Source of the DNA: Endozoicomonas sp. ISHI1
GTDB taxonomy: Bacteria; Pseudomonadota; Gammaproteobacteria; Pseudomonadales; Endozoicomonadaceae
NCBI RefSeq assembly: GCF_024606225.1
Contig: NZ_JAGRPU010000044.1
Coordinates: 1-45,472, forward strand
DNA: 45,472 bases
Direction: 5' to 3'
Below the pieces are notes generated by a model, which made no database searches, had not been told where the DNA came from, and saw only the letters and a list, made by a program, of their open reading frames with translations. Position numbers and translations under genes: made by a program. Of this stretch, positions 26,157 to 37,700 are shown piece by piece; position 1 is the stretch's first letter; each line of letters begins with the position of its first letter.

Positions 26157-26270
26157 ATGTCAATTGACTTATTCTAACCAAAGCTCAAGTCTTCATCAAT
26201 CCAGTCATTGAACGCCGCAAGGAAGGGGGAAGGTAATCAAATAACCTGTTAATTCCGGAGAGCTTCCCGT
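26157..26270 (+). promoter_or_regulatory. Intergenic gap between the two giant genes
   Basis: These 114 bases hold no gene. A 10-base palindrome, GTCAATTGAC (26159-26168), sits just after the stop of gene 1 but has no GC-rich stem or T-run, so it is not a convincing terminator. TTGACT (26164) and TTGAAC (26208) resemble -35 boxes but have no good -10 partner at the right spacing. A purine tract (AAGGAAGGGGGAAGG, 26219-26233) looks like a Shine-Dalgarno sequence but is 37 bases from the ATG with stops after it; it may be a standby site or chance. Co-transcription from gene 1 is possible. Confidence 0.5.
26257..26262 (+). promoter_or_regulatory. Ribosome binding site of gene 2
   Basis: GGAGAG lies 8 bases before ATG 26271. 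An in-frame TAA at 26250-26252 means that this is the most upstream usable start, so the site fixes the N-terminus of gene 2. Confidence 0.75.
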
Positions 26271-28733
26271 ATGCCAGCCAATCAAACTGATACGAATCCT
26301 CCCAGTCGTCCTCCCGAAAGACAGTGGCTTGAGACCAGCGATGGCTGGTTTTACTCGGCCATGGTTGACACGGATATTTTTAAAATCACTCTGTCGATGG
26401 ATCGGGCCAGACCGGGTTCAGCTTTTGCCACGCCTGAGCATATCGGTGCTGTCAAGACAGCCATTGACAGAGCCTTCCGGTTAATAGAACAGTCAGGTTT
26501 ATTTCCCCACCACATACACCGGAATATCCGCATTATCTTTGCTGACTCTGACTGGCTGAGCCAGAACATCTTTTATGACGATGAGGATGTCACCCTGTTA
26601 ATCGGGCAATCGATCATCAATTCGTCACCATTACCCCCGGCTTCTGGCAAACCCGCCACTTTAACCGATGCTCCCGGAGCGGACCCGCTCGTTGCCACGT
26701 TGCTGAATCACATGGCAATGGTCGTTTATGAGGCCTGTGACCCCAATGCCTTCTGGTCAGAATTTCAGGCACGGCAAGATGGTGCCAAAGAGAATACCAT
26801 CGCCAACCAGACACAGCTCAGCTTTATCGCTGAAACGCTGGCCGCCAAATGGTTGAATCAGAAATTATCTCCGGTTTCACACCATAGGCTGAGGACTTTG
26901 CTTCCCGGCCTGTTCAATGACTCACAACCTCCTGACAAGCCCCCTACCCCCCTGAGTGCCAGACTCCAGGCTTATCACTGGCATTCCAGAAACCACCTTG
27001 GTGAAACGCTTGCCATGCTTAAAAGCGAGGCAATCCCTGCATCGGGCAATGTCACCGAGCCAGTGCCCAACGATTATTTTGCCTTCACACCCGCTGCGCC
27101 CCTTTTACGCATCAACAAGACAATGGCCTTTCCCGCTTTTGGCAAAGGTTACCGTACCCACGTTCAGGGATCAGAAATAGGTGTCAGGGTATACCCCCAG
27201 GGAGACGCGGCTCCGCCACTGCAGCTGGTTGACATCACCCTTGACGTGGAAGGCTATCATTCGCTCGGTTACCAGGGTCCGGCACAGACTCTCCGGCGGC
27301 TGGTTTTTGACCTTGAGAAATTGGCCGGACTGTTTCTGTACGGTGGCTTTAATGAGCAGTTGCTGGCCTTTCTGCACGGACTTCAGGTCACCAGTGATCC
27401 GGCAGAACCGGACCTCAAGATCCCTGTTATCAGGGCAGAACCCGAAAGATCATTCCTTGACAGTGACGCGACCTTCACAAACGACAGTCAGCCCCTGGTT
27501 CGTCTGGGAGCGGCGGATTTTTCCCGACACTCTGACGAGGCTCTGGCGCAGGGACTCTCGGCCTTGCTGGTGCCGGCATGGCGAAAGACTCTTGAGAACA
27601 ATACCCTGGCTGTGGCCGGTATTGAGCAGCTCTGGGGTATCACTGGCAACAGGCTGGAAGCGCTGCAACCGTATTACGGGCTGGATGAACGTTACCAGGC
27701 CCGGCAATGGCCAAAACAATCAGGTGATCTTTACCAGATATTGGTGGCAGGCCAACGCCATAACCTCAGGAAGCGGGGTGGCACTGCGGAAGACTTTGTG
27801 GATGCGGTCCGCGAACTTTATCAAAACGATGGGCTGGCCCCAGCCCTTACCCGCGTTATGAGAGAGCAGCAACCGTTGACAGAGAGTCACCGTACAGCCA
27901 GGGAAATGGCGGATTTGCTCAAGGCCATCGAAGCAGTTTACGCCGAACAACCATTGCGCAGTGAACAATGGTTTTTCCGCAGGGCTCTTGATGACAGCCT
28001 GGACTGGCTGACCGCTAAAAACCCTGACAATCCAGCCCTGGAAAACCTTGGACGACTCAAAAAAAATGATAAAGCACAACAGGGTGAATACGATGGCCTG
28101 ACCGAAACGGAACAGGCATCGCTTCCTGGCAACACCACCAGCAGTGTCCGGGGCCGGTTCTTTACCCTCACAGCCCTGAATGACCGGATAGGGGTTTACC
28201 TGACGCCGGACTACCTGGCCGATGCCACTGACCAAACTATCGCCAGTGATCTGCGCCAACTGGTGGACGCCAGCGATCTGTTCAGACGCCGGGTGAACAA
28301 TACGGACGAATTGCGGAGACAGTTGGGCAACGCAACGACCCCGATAAGGCCCGACACCCTTGGCGATCTTCACAACCTTCGCTTGCTGCAACTGCCCCCT
28401 GACGAGCGTAACAGGACGATCCCCGGAGACTATGTCAGCCTGATCATTCCCGGTCACGATGGCGCGTTCCCCGGCGGTGAGTCCGGCCCAATGACTTATC
28501 TGCCCACCCGGCATGGTTTGAAAAATGACACCACCCATGACCAGGCTCCGGGTAACCGGACAGACGTTGCCACCGTTAACCAGCCCCTCAATAACGGCAC
28601 CTTCACGCTCATTGATTTTGATCCGGGCTGGGGAGACACCCCCTACGGTTCCGGATGGCTGTCAGGCCATCTTTCGTTCTTTTACCAGCTAGGGGAGGCA
28701 TTGCGGCTGGCGCTTGGAATGGCACCAGAAGAA
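26271..28733 (+). other. N-terminal region of gene 2 (residues 1-821), unrecognised, with one repeat landmark
   Basis: This is the only view of the N-terminus of the family, since gene 1 is cut before it. No signal peptide and no long membrane segment is seen. I recognise no catalytic motif. Around 27590-27800 it carries the same pattern as the end of each downstream super-repeat unit: a small-residue/leucine helix, a tryptophan, then Y-G-L (27675-27683), an L-Y-x-x-L-V stretch and a helical E-D-F-hydrophobic segment. The region may therefore be a decayed first copy of the repeat. After about 28,300 it becomes loop-rich with many G, N, D and P residues. Confidence 0.6.
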
Positions 28734-31700
28734 GATGCCGATGCGGCTAAAAACCGGATTCGTACCGACCTTGGCTTGCCAAAGCATTATCCGGGACAGG
28801 ACAGCAAACCGTTACCCGTAGTAGACCCCCGTCAGGTAATGGTCAAAGAAACCCTGCCCATACAGGTCAGGTTTAATCAAACGACAGCGACAGACAACAA
28901 CACATCCGTGCGCCTGGCGGTGACCGGGTATGGTGCCCTGGGACGTCACCTGGAACTGACGGCAGAGCCTGACGGCAATGGCACCTATCGTCTGCAACTG
29001 AATTCCATTGGCAGAATGCCAACGGATGACCGTTTTCAGCCGCCCTCACTGCGCAGGTATCCCGAAATGCCCAAACCGGCGGCAAGACACAGGGTTCGCC
29101 GTGCCGATCCTGACCCTGATCCTGCTGAAAGCCCAGACCCGACATTAATCGACTCACTGATTCCCGGCTCCAGGACATTCCAAAAAGAATTTGTGCCGTT
29201 ATTACGCTATCAACTCGCCGCGAACGAAGGCTTGAGTCAACGTTTTAGAATCCTGGTCGCGGCTTTTAAAAAAGTTGATGGCATTCGCAGTGCCAATGCT
29301 CCGTTAACCTTTCCTTTGGTCTTGGGGCTCTACGACAAACTCACCACCCTGATCGACAAACACCCGCAGGCAACCGGCGAAAAATTTACGAAACTGGCTG
29401 CAGACATCAAGAGCTGGCTTGAACGCAGCATGAAGTCAGTTCCTGCAAGACTACATTTTGTCAGCGTTAACCCAACCGATGAGGAGCTGAAGCGTATACG
29501 GTCATGGATTTTGGCCAATGCAGAGTCCGGTTTACAAATAAACCTCTGGTATGACCCGAATGCAATGCTCGCCAGTGAGCTTGCGGAAGCTCTTAAACGG
29601 TCAGTGACAACTCAATTGACCCGTCGATCCGACCCCGGTAATCCATCTGATTTTGAATCGGATTTACTGAAAGAGCTGATGAGGCTACAAGATGAGGCCT
29701 GGCAAGCCATAGAGTCAAAAATGGCACAGGGCCAGCCGTTTGATCAGGCGGTAAAAGACTTTCTGGTAGAGCACCTCAACGATACGACGGACCTTGACGA
29801 TAAAAAAGCCCAAATGCTGGAATCCTACCGGCAATTTACAGAGCAGATAAAGGCTTCTTATCCGAGGGCAAAGTTTTCCCTCAAAGATATTAATGAAGTC
29901 TGGACCAGTGCCTACGGGGAAGAGGGCCAGAAGGCCAGCAAATACTACTTCAGGGAGCTGGGCTTGCGCGGTCATCAGCCCGCAGCCAGCGCACTGGTGA
30001 AAATGAGGGTGATGGGCACTCTCGGTGGTGCTTATTCTGATACGTCGCTTTCGCCTGCATTGAATAAGGATCTTTTCAAGGGTATTGATTATTCCGGCGT
30101 CAGCGAAACCGATTTGAGCAGGGTAAAGGCGGTACAGACACAGCTGGTCATCCAGGGGCTTGGCAAAGAGTTCCGTGCTGATGACCAGGATGCTGCCATT
30201 AAACAAAAGGTTTCAGACGATCTCGCCTGGCTGGGTAAACAATACCCCCGGTTAAAGAGCGATATCGAGCAGCGTTTGGCCAGTGCTGCTCCCTCGCAAC
30301 GGTTTGAGCCCCTGGGAAAAATCAAGGTCATTCCCGGTGAGATCTACCTGCCATCGAAAAACCATCCAGGTTTATTTTTTGCGGCTACATTGGGCAGCAC
30401 ACCGGTCGGCAACCGAGCCATGGAGTTGGCTATAAACACCCTTACATCGCAATATGAAATGATTGATCAATTTGGGTTGTCCGAACTGAAAAATTTGAAC
30501 GCTGCCAATCATAAAAAAACGTTTTTAGTCAGTCATGATCTCAGTTATACGGAATTGGTTTATTATCGATTCGGAGGGGTGTCAGAGTTTGTGGAAGGGC
30601 ATCAAATCCTGAATGGTGATCTCGCCCTGAAGCAAAGCAATACTGCAATGAGTCGGCAAGGCTACGACGCTTTGCTGGATGCTCTTCGATTTTCTGCCGG
30701 GGAACGCTTTACCCTTTCCAGCAAAGCGGCAGCTGCCCGGGACCAGGAAAACACGATCACACGCTATTTCAACACAGATCCGCAAAAGCCTGGCCAATAC
30801 AGTCAACAACTGGTTATCCAGATGGCGTCTGGCGACGATAACCCGATCAGCAAGGCCAGCCGTTACCTGTTTCGCAAATATAAAAACCGCCAACCAACGG
30901 GAGATAGTTATAACTCAATCCGCTGGCTGGTTATGGAGAGCGGTTATTGGTCAGATGGTGAGACTGGCGCAAGGGTTAATCATGCCGACATTCGCGGATT
31001 TCTGGACGGTGATAGCCGAATTCATGTCGTTGGACTGGGTCAGTCCGGGAACGGGGAGTTTACCCTGGGCGGACAAACCGCGTCAGACCTGTCAACAAAA
31101 ATCAATGAATTGATCGGCGATACCCCGGTTAAAACCGTTAACCTGATTGGCTCAGCCATTGATCACAACGGGCTTGTCAGCCAATACCTGAAAGACACCC
31201 TGAAAGCGACAAGAACCCGCACAGTAACTGCCCGTGACGGTCTTTTGAGGGTCGACATCTGGGGGCGTCTGTGGGTTGGCCTGCTTGCAGACACGGGTCT
31301 GGTCACCTGGTCACTGGACGACAGGCCTGACAGGCTGAAAGCATTTCGCACCAGTGATGGTAAAGTCACGGTCGAACGCTTGCCTGAAGCCCCGTATGTT
31401 GAAGCTGACGCTGGACTACGACAAATGCCTTCTGTGTTGTCACAGAACAGCGGGCTGCTGGGGCCGGTTAATCCCGATAATGCAATACCGACCCCGGAGA
31501 TGTTCAGGTTAAGCCTTAAGTCGCATCTGGGTGCTCTCAGTTCGGATGATTTAGAATCGCTAGAGGAAAAAATCGCAGAATTTGATCGACTTCGCCAGGA
31601 GGGGTCCGCCCTTAAAAAATACGGCCTTGTCTATCGGATGCAGGAAAACCTGCCCAAAATTCTTGCCGGGGGCGCTGCCGTCTCCCACCTTGCCGCGACC

Positions 31701-34700
31701 ATAAACCAGTACCTGCTGGATGCACTGGCCGAAGTACCCAAAAATCTTCACTTTATCTGGATTGGTCGTCTCAACGAAGGTGTTAAGGACTATCTCAAGG
31801 TCTGGGCTAAGACGAATTCCTGGCCATTAACGCTTTGGTACGACCCGCAGTCGTTTCTGGCACCCGTGCTTGCCCGGGAAATACATAAGGCTGTTGCCGC
31901 TGAAAAAATACCCGAATCATTCCTGACAGCAGAAAATGCCAGTGATGAATTTGTGGAACGTGTTAATCAGCTGCAGGATCTGGCCTATAGCACCATAAAA
32001 AAAGGCATCGCTGAGGGCAAAACCTTCGACGACATGGCAAAGGCATTTTTAGTCAAGCATTTGGCTGTGGATCAAAGCGAATTAGAGACAATACAGGAAG
32101 AAAGCCTGAAGCAATTCACGGAGTTCACCAATGAGATAGCCAGGCTTCAGGGCAACCCTGAATCCGAAAAATTCAGGCTGGCAGATATCAATACACTCTG
32201 GCAGCCAGACGATGAAGCCAGCCCGAAACAGTGGTACGTGAAAGAACTTGGGCTGAGGGGGATTTTAGCCGCAGCCTCTGATTTGGTAAGGATAGAACTG
32301 CTGATTAAAAATGAGGGGGGTGTCTACCTGGATGTCGATACATTGCCTTCTCATAATGACGAATTGTTTAAACACATTAACATTCCGCAAGAAACTTCAT
32401 TTAAAGTCAAACCGGACCAGTTAATTAACCATATGATTATGGAGTATTTTGCTGAGCCAGGGCCGGAACAACTGTTTTCTAACAGAACACCTGATCCAGA
32501 AATAGAGAAAATATTTAACGAAATAAAAGAAGAGCACCCTGTTTTTATTAAGGCTATTAAAGAAGCCATCGTTAATCACAACGACAAGCCGCTTTTCGTT
32601 TTTCCAGAATCGCTCAGGGTTATTCCTGGTTCAGTGGAATTTTATTTAACCTATTTGGGATCAACCCATTGCAACAACAATCTTATTATCGCACCACAAG
32701 ATACTGAAGCTCTCAAGGCAGTTAAGCAATATATTATACGACGACATCAATTAATTGAACGTTTCAACAATGATAGCTCATTGAAAAAATCTGATACTGA
32801 TATACATAAAATGGCAGAATCAATCGCCAATGAATTCGACGATTATCGAGAAGTCACCTACGCCGTTTTAAATTATCGGCAAGATGGAATACTGAATCAA
32901 TCCAGATCGACGGTTTTTATATCCGGAGTGCAGCCGTTTCTTACAGTCTCCGGTCGTTATTTGTCTGATTTTTTTGCAAGAAAGGATTTGCGTCATCGTG
33001 AATTAAGACAATTTTTCATGCAGGTTAATCCATTAGCAAAGATTGATTTAGTCAGTGAAGATACTGATGAAAGCACCAGAAGCTGGGTGCCTGAAGCTGA
33101 TAAAACCGTGCGTTATGCCCTGACCGCTGAGCATGACAGCCGTTATAAAAACCAGATTATTATCCAGCTGGGTAACAGCGAGAATGAAGCCAAAGCCAGC
33201 CTATATCTGAAGAAAAAATACCAGCCCGATTTTAGCCGACTTATACGACTAAAGCCTGATGGAACCCTGATTGATACGGAGACAAGTCTCGACATTAAAC
33301 TGGAGGCATTGCAAGCTGATTTTCTTAAAGACGACACCCGTATTATTGTTGTGGGTCACGGCAGTAAAGTTCAGGGAGAAGAGGCCGGTTCCAACTCGTT
33401 TCTCCTGGGCGGAAAGACCGTCGGTCAACTGGCCGAGGTGCTCAAGCACGTCACCGCCGGCCGCTTTGTCCACACTGTCAGTGTCGTGGGTTGTGGCGCT
33501 GATGCCAGCGGAGAGCATTACCCCGTAGAAGATTTCGCCAGAAAACTGTTCGCTGAAATCCGGACAAAACGCATCACGATCCGTAATGCACTGGTGGCGG
33601 TGGATGTATTGGGGCGCAAATGGACGGGCACCCTGCCCGCCAACGGCAATGTCCTGTGGTCACAGTCAGACCCTCGCGTCAAGCTGGTGCTTGAAAAGGA
33701 CGAACGGGGGCAGTTGATGGCCCGTCAGGTCCCTGTTGAAGAAGGGCTGGTGACAAAACTCCGGGACTTGCCCGCTTTACCCCGCGGCAGGGATTATGTG
33801 CGCTTGGGTCCCGACGATGACCGTTCTTTCGAACAGGCCAGACGTTTACTGGTGAGTACGTTTATCGAAAACGGTGGCAGACAGCCACTCTCCGAACTGA
33901 TTGAGCAATACAACCGTCGGTTGCAACAACTCACCAGTGATGACTTTTCTCCTTACCGGTTGATGCCGTTGCCGGTGGCCAATGCCGAACTGCCTTCTGC
34001 ACAGGCCGGGGCACCAAGAGCGCTTCATATGAGCGCCTTTGTCCGTGCAGAGTCAATCGGGGACCCATTTTCGGGGGTTGGCCTGCTGGCCTACGGCAAT
34101 CGCTTTGCGCAAGAGAATTTTTTCCGGGCTCAGCAGGCGGGGTATGATCTGGCCTGGCAAGTCACAAAACCACCATCTGATGGGATAACAGCGCTGTTTA
34201 CTCGCCAGCTGCTAGGGTCTTTGCAGGAGATTGTGGCACCCGGTGGCAATGATATAAACCCGTTCAGGGTTTCCAGCCCTGACCTGATGGTTTCTGTATT
34301 AGGAAAAGATGACCTTTCTGCGCTCTATGCCCATAAACGAAATGACTTTTCCAACCTGGGTCAGCGGTATATCAAGTCCCTGAACGAGTTATTGGGTCAC
34401 TTTCTGGGGGACAAAGCAGATCAAAAAGCACCGAAACTGAACACCTTGAAAAGGAATGAACAGAGAAAGTCGTTTCAAAAAAGCCTTTCGCTCGGGATTG
34501 ACAAAAGGCTGAAGCATCCCCCCTATAACACTGTCAGCTTTACTGATCCCATGTCCCTGGCTAATAGCGAGGCTTTTGCTGGAGACAACAACCAATACCT
34601 GCCTGTTGTCACCGATCCTTCGGGCGCAACTTATGTTCTGGTGGACGTGCCAGAGACTAATAGCGCAGCTTTTCCGGATAATCTGCGCAATATCCTGTTT

Positions 34701-37700
34701 ATGCTTCAGTCCTCAGGTCCGCTGACGGAGGATACGGCCCGGACGCTGATTAATACCATTCAGTCAGCCTATTCCCACCACTCAAAGTACTACCTGCCAG
34801 AACAGTGGCTCATTGAAAAAATTAACCGACTGACGCAGGTTGATCTGGTCACACTGGCCACTGAAATTAATAGCGTCGACACGCAGTATGAGATTGCTCC
34901 AAGCCTGATGCGAAAACTGTTGTTTCGCCTGGTGAGCCGCGCAGTGATGGCCCTGGAGAGCGGTCGCACACCCGATATGCAGGAGAAGCTCCTGATCGCA
35001 GAATTATCCTCCCGGCTCCCCGATAGCAATACCATGGTCGTCGTGCTCCCGCCTCCGGAAAGCTTTGAACGCCGGGTTTCCCTGGACCCTTTGCTGCCCT
35101 TCGGACAGGATATCCATTCTCGCTCGCGAATCACCCTGGGCGCTCGTTCGCCATTTTTTTTCTCAACCATTGAGGATCGTGCCTATCGCTCTCAGTTGCG
35201 TGAGCTGGTGCAACTGGGCGGAATGCCTGAAAAGCTTGAGGCTGTGATTCGTTATTTCGACAGACCTAATGAACTCATCGATAGCCTTATGGCCTGGCGC
35301 AAATGGGAGATAGAGACTGGTATTAAGAAAAAAAGTCCGGTTCTTGATCTTCGGCTGGAGCACAACCGTTTGATCGCGGACAGTCAGGTGAATGTCTTGC
35401 AATGGGAATTAGAGAGGCCTGTCATCATCCAGGTTGGACTGTCAGATGTACGACCAGATTCGTCTGATACCCGCCTGGCCCGGGTGATAGCCCAATCCTA
35501 CGGGATGGCGCTGTTCCTGCAACTGCGGTCAGATTATGCAGCCCCACGCGATATCGTCAGGGCCATGGAGATATGGCAAACGGATTACCGTGATGATCCT
35601 GATGGTGAATACAGTTTTGACAAGAGTCTGACACTGCGGCAGTTACCGGAAACAAGAGATCAGCTTTACCAGACACTGATCCTTGACAGTGATGATCGCG
35701 ATCTTCAGTTTGCCCGGGGCGATGTAGATGATTTCCAGCATGCACTGGAGGTATTGTTTCGGGAAAAGAATCTCGCCCGTTCGGTCAGAAACGTTTTTCG
35801 CCACCTTGCAGTAGAGCCGACGACCTTTGTTGATACTTTTGTAGAGGCTCTGGTTCAGGTACACACAGATTTCTGGAAACAGATGCGGGATTCGGAACTG
35901 CTGTCTGCGCTGCAGTTGAAGGCATCGGATTACCGGACATTGAAAAAACGACTAACCAACTCTCGTTTACCCGCCAAAAACAGGGGCAGATTATTATTAG
36001 ATCTGGGTAATATGGAAAACCCGCCAGACAAAACTCCGTACACGGGCACAATCCCTTCTCATTACATGGACGTCTATAGCAAAGGAATAAAGGAGAACAG
36101 TCCCGGAATTATCATTGAAGTGACACCGGTTTCCTATGGCGGTCAGGGCTCACAGTCAAAGATCGCGATCTTGTTCCCTGCCCGGTTGATCAAACATGCT
36201 CTGGAAAAGAATGCTCCTTCAGATTACTTGTTTTCAGTACAAAATAAGATTATCAAAACCCTTCGATGGCTCAGAACTACCTCTGATTTCAGGGGTTTTT
36301 CCAACACCCTGGCGAAAAAACGGAGCCAGGTCTTTGGCAACCTCCAGACTCTGGTGAATCAGGGTGTTATTGATGGTTCTGCCGGTACAGGCTTCGATCA
36401 GATCAAAATACCCGACTCTGTCCGGCTATTACTGGTCATTATTCCTCCCGGTTCAGCCGCTACAGAAACGCCGGAACCGGTTCTGATCAATAATGCCGGT
36501 TGTGTCCTGAAAATGGATCCGGGCCAGTATGTCACCGAAGGCAAAATGCTGGTTGAACAACATCACACTTTATCAAACCTGATAGTTCGTTATGTGGTTG
36601 CATCCAATCTGTTGAAAGGGGTCAGCAGCGATTCACAAAGCATTCGAAAAAGAATTCTGCATGAATTTGGTGTTGAGGAACTACAAAAAAATATAGAAAC
36701 TTCGGATATCCCTGTAGACACTCATAAAGGACGGATCGGTCTTGAAATAGAGTATGATGTCACAGATGTCGATGCTGAATCGAGAGTAGAACTGGCGTAT
36801 ACTAAATTTCCTCCTGGTGAGCGTATTAGCCGAATTTATACTAATATGCTCGTGTCTACTGATTCAAATAAACTTCGCTCTATCATTGAAGTCATTACCG
36901 GCCCCTTAGCTCTCTCGGTTTATCTCAGTGAATCCTCGGCGTTATTTCGTGCGACCAATACGATGGCCTCTGCTTTAGCAAAAATACCTGAGGGTGGTTC
37001 TACCGTTAGCGATTTAGTTCAGGCTTATAATGACGAGCTACTTGGCAATGACCCCAATGATCAATTAAAAGATTTCCGTTTAACCAGCTTTAATGATTTT
37101 AAAAACACTAAAGTTTCATTGCTGCCTGAGGCGATAGGGGTCGGGTCGTTACCTCCTCATGTTCAGGTTAACATTGGCGTCGAACTTAGCATGCTTTGGG
37201 ATATAACATCTTATATTCCCTGTCTTATAGCTCCGAGAAAAAGTGACATATTAAGGGACGTTTTTCAGTTGAGCCAGTATAAAGCCTCTCTCATTTCAGA
37301 AACACTGAATCTGAATTCTGACTTACTGAAATCCATGCTTACCATTCATTTGTACAAGCAGGCATTAGACAGTTCAACCGACAAATTTTATAGGGGTAAG
37401 ATCGGGACTGCAAACACACCCATTACTCAACTTGAAGGATTACTGAGGCTGGGTACCGGCGATTTTTTAATGACGGTCATCTCTGATTTGGATGCCACAC
37501 AACTCAAGTCGGCCATCCGGGATTACAGCTGGCAAGCTTTTAGTTCGTTGATGCAGCAAACGGTCAGTGAGCTGGCCACAATGGGATCCAGGGCTGAAGG
37601 GTTGGGCAGAGAGTGGAAGGTTCCCGAACAAAAACTGGAAGCCAGATTAAAATTGCTGTTTATCGACCTGTTGGATTACCGTATCGAACATGGGCAGATG

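Noticed and set aside
26159-26168. Palindrome GTCAATTGAC after gene 1 as terminator or operator
   Set aside because: Ten bases, AT-rich centre, no loop and no T-run; too weak to call either.
26164-26169. TTGACT as a -35 box for gene 2
   Set aside because: No acceptable -10 hexamer 16-18 bases downstream.
27181-27861. Plus-strand 226-codon frame overlapping gene 2
   Set aside because: Out of frame with gene 2, whose own frame is continuous and homologous to repeat units; no ribosome binding site or family match.
27720-28538. Minus-strand open frame of 272 codons, and others such as 21180-21830 and 13595-13921
   Set aside because: They lie opposite the strongly supported giant genes, carry no recognisable motif and recur only where the plus strand is duplicated, so they are shadows of GC-biased codon use.
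29430-31310. Calling the decayed heads pseudogenes
   Set aside because: They are in-frame domains in intact genes with no stop or shift; pseudo-enzyme domain is the better description.
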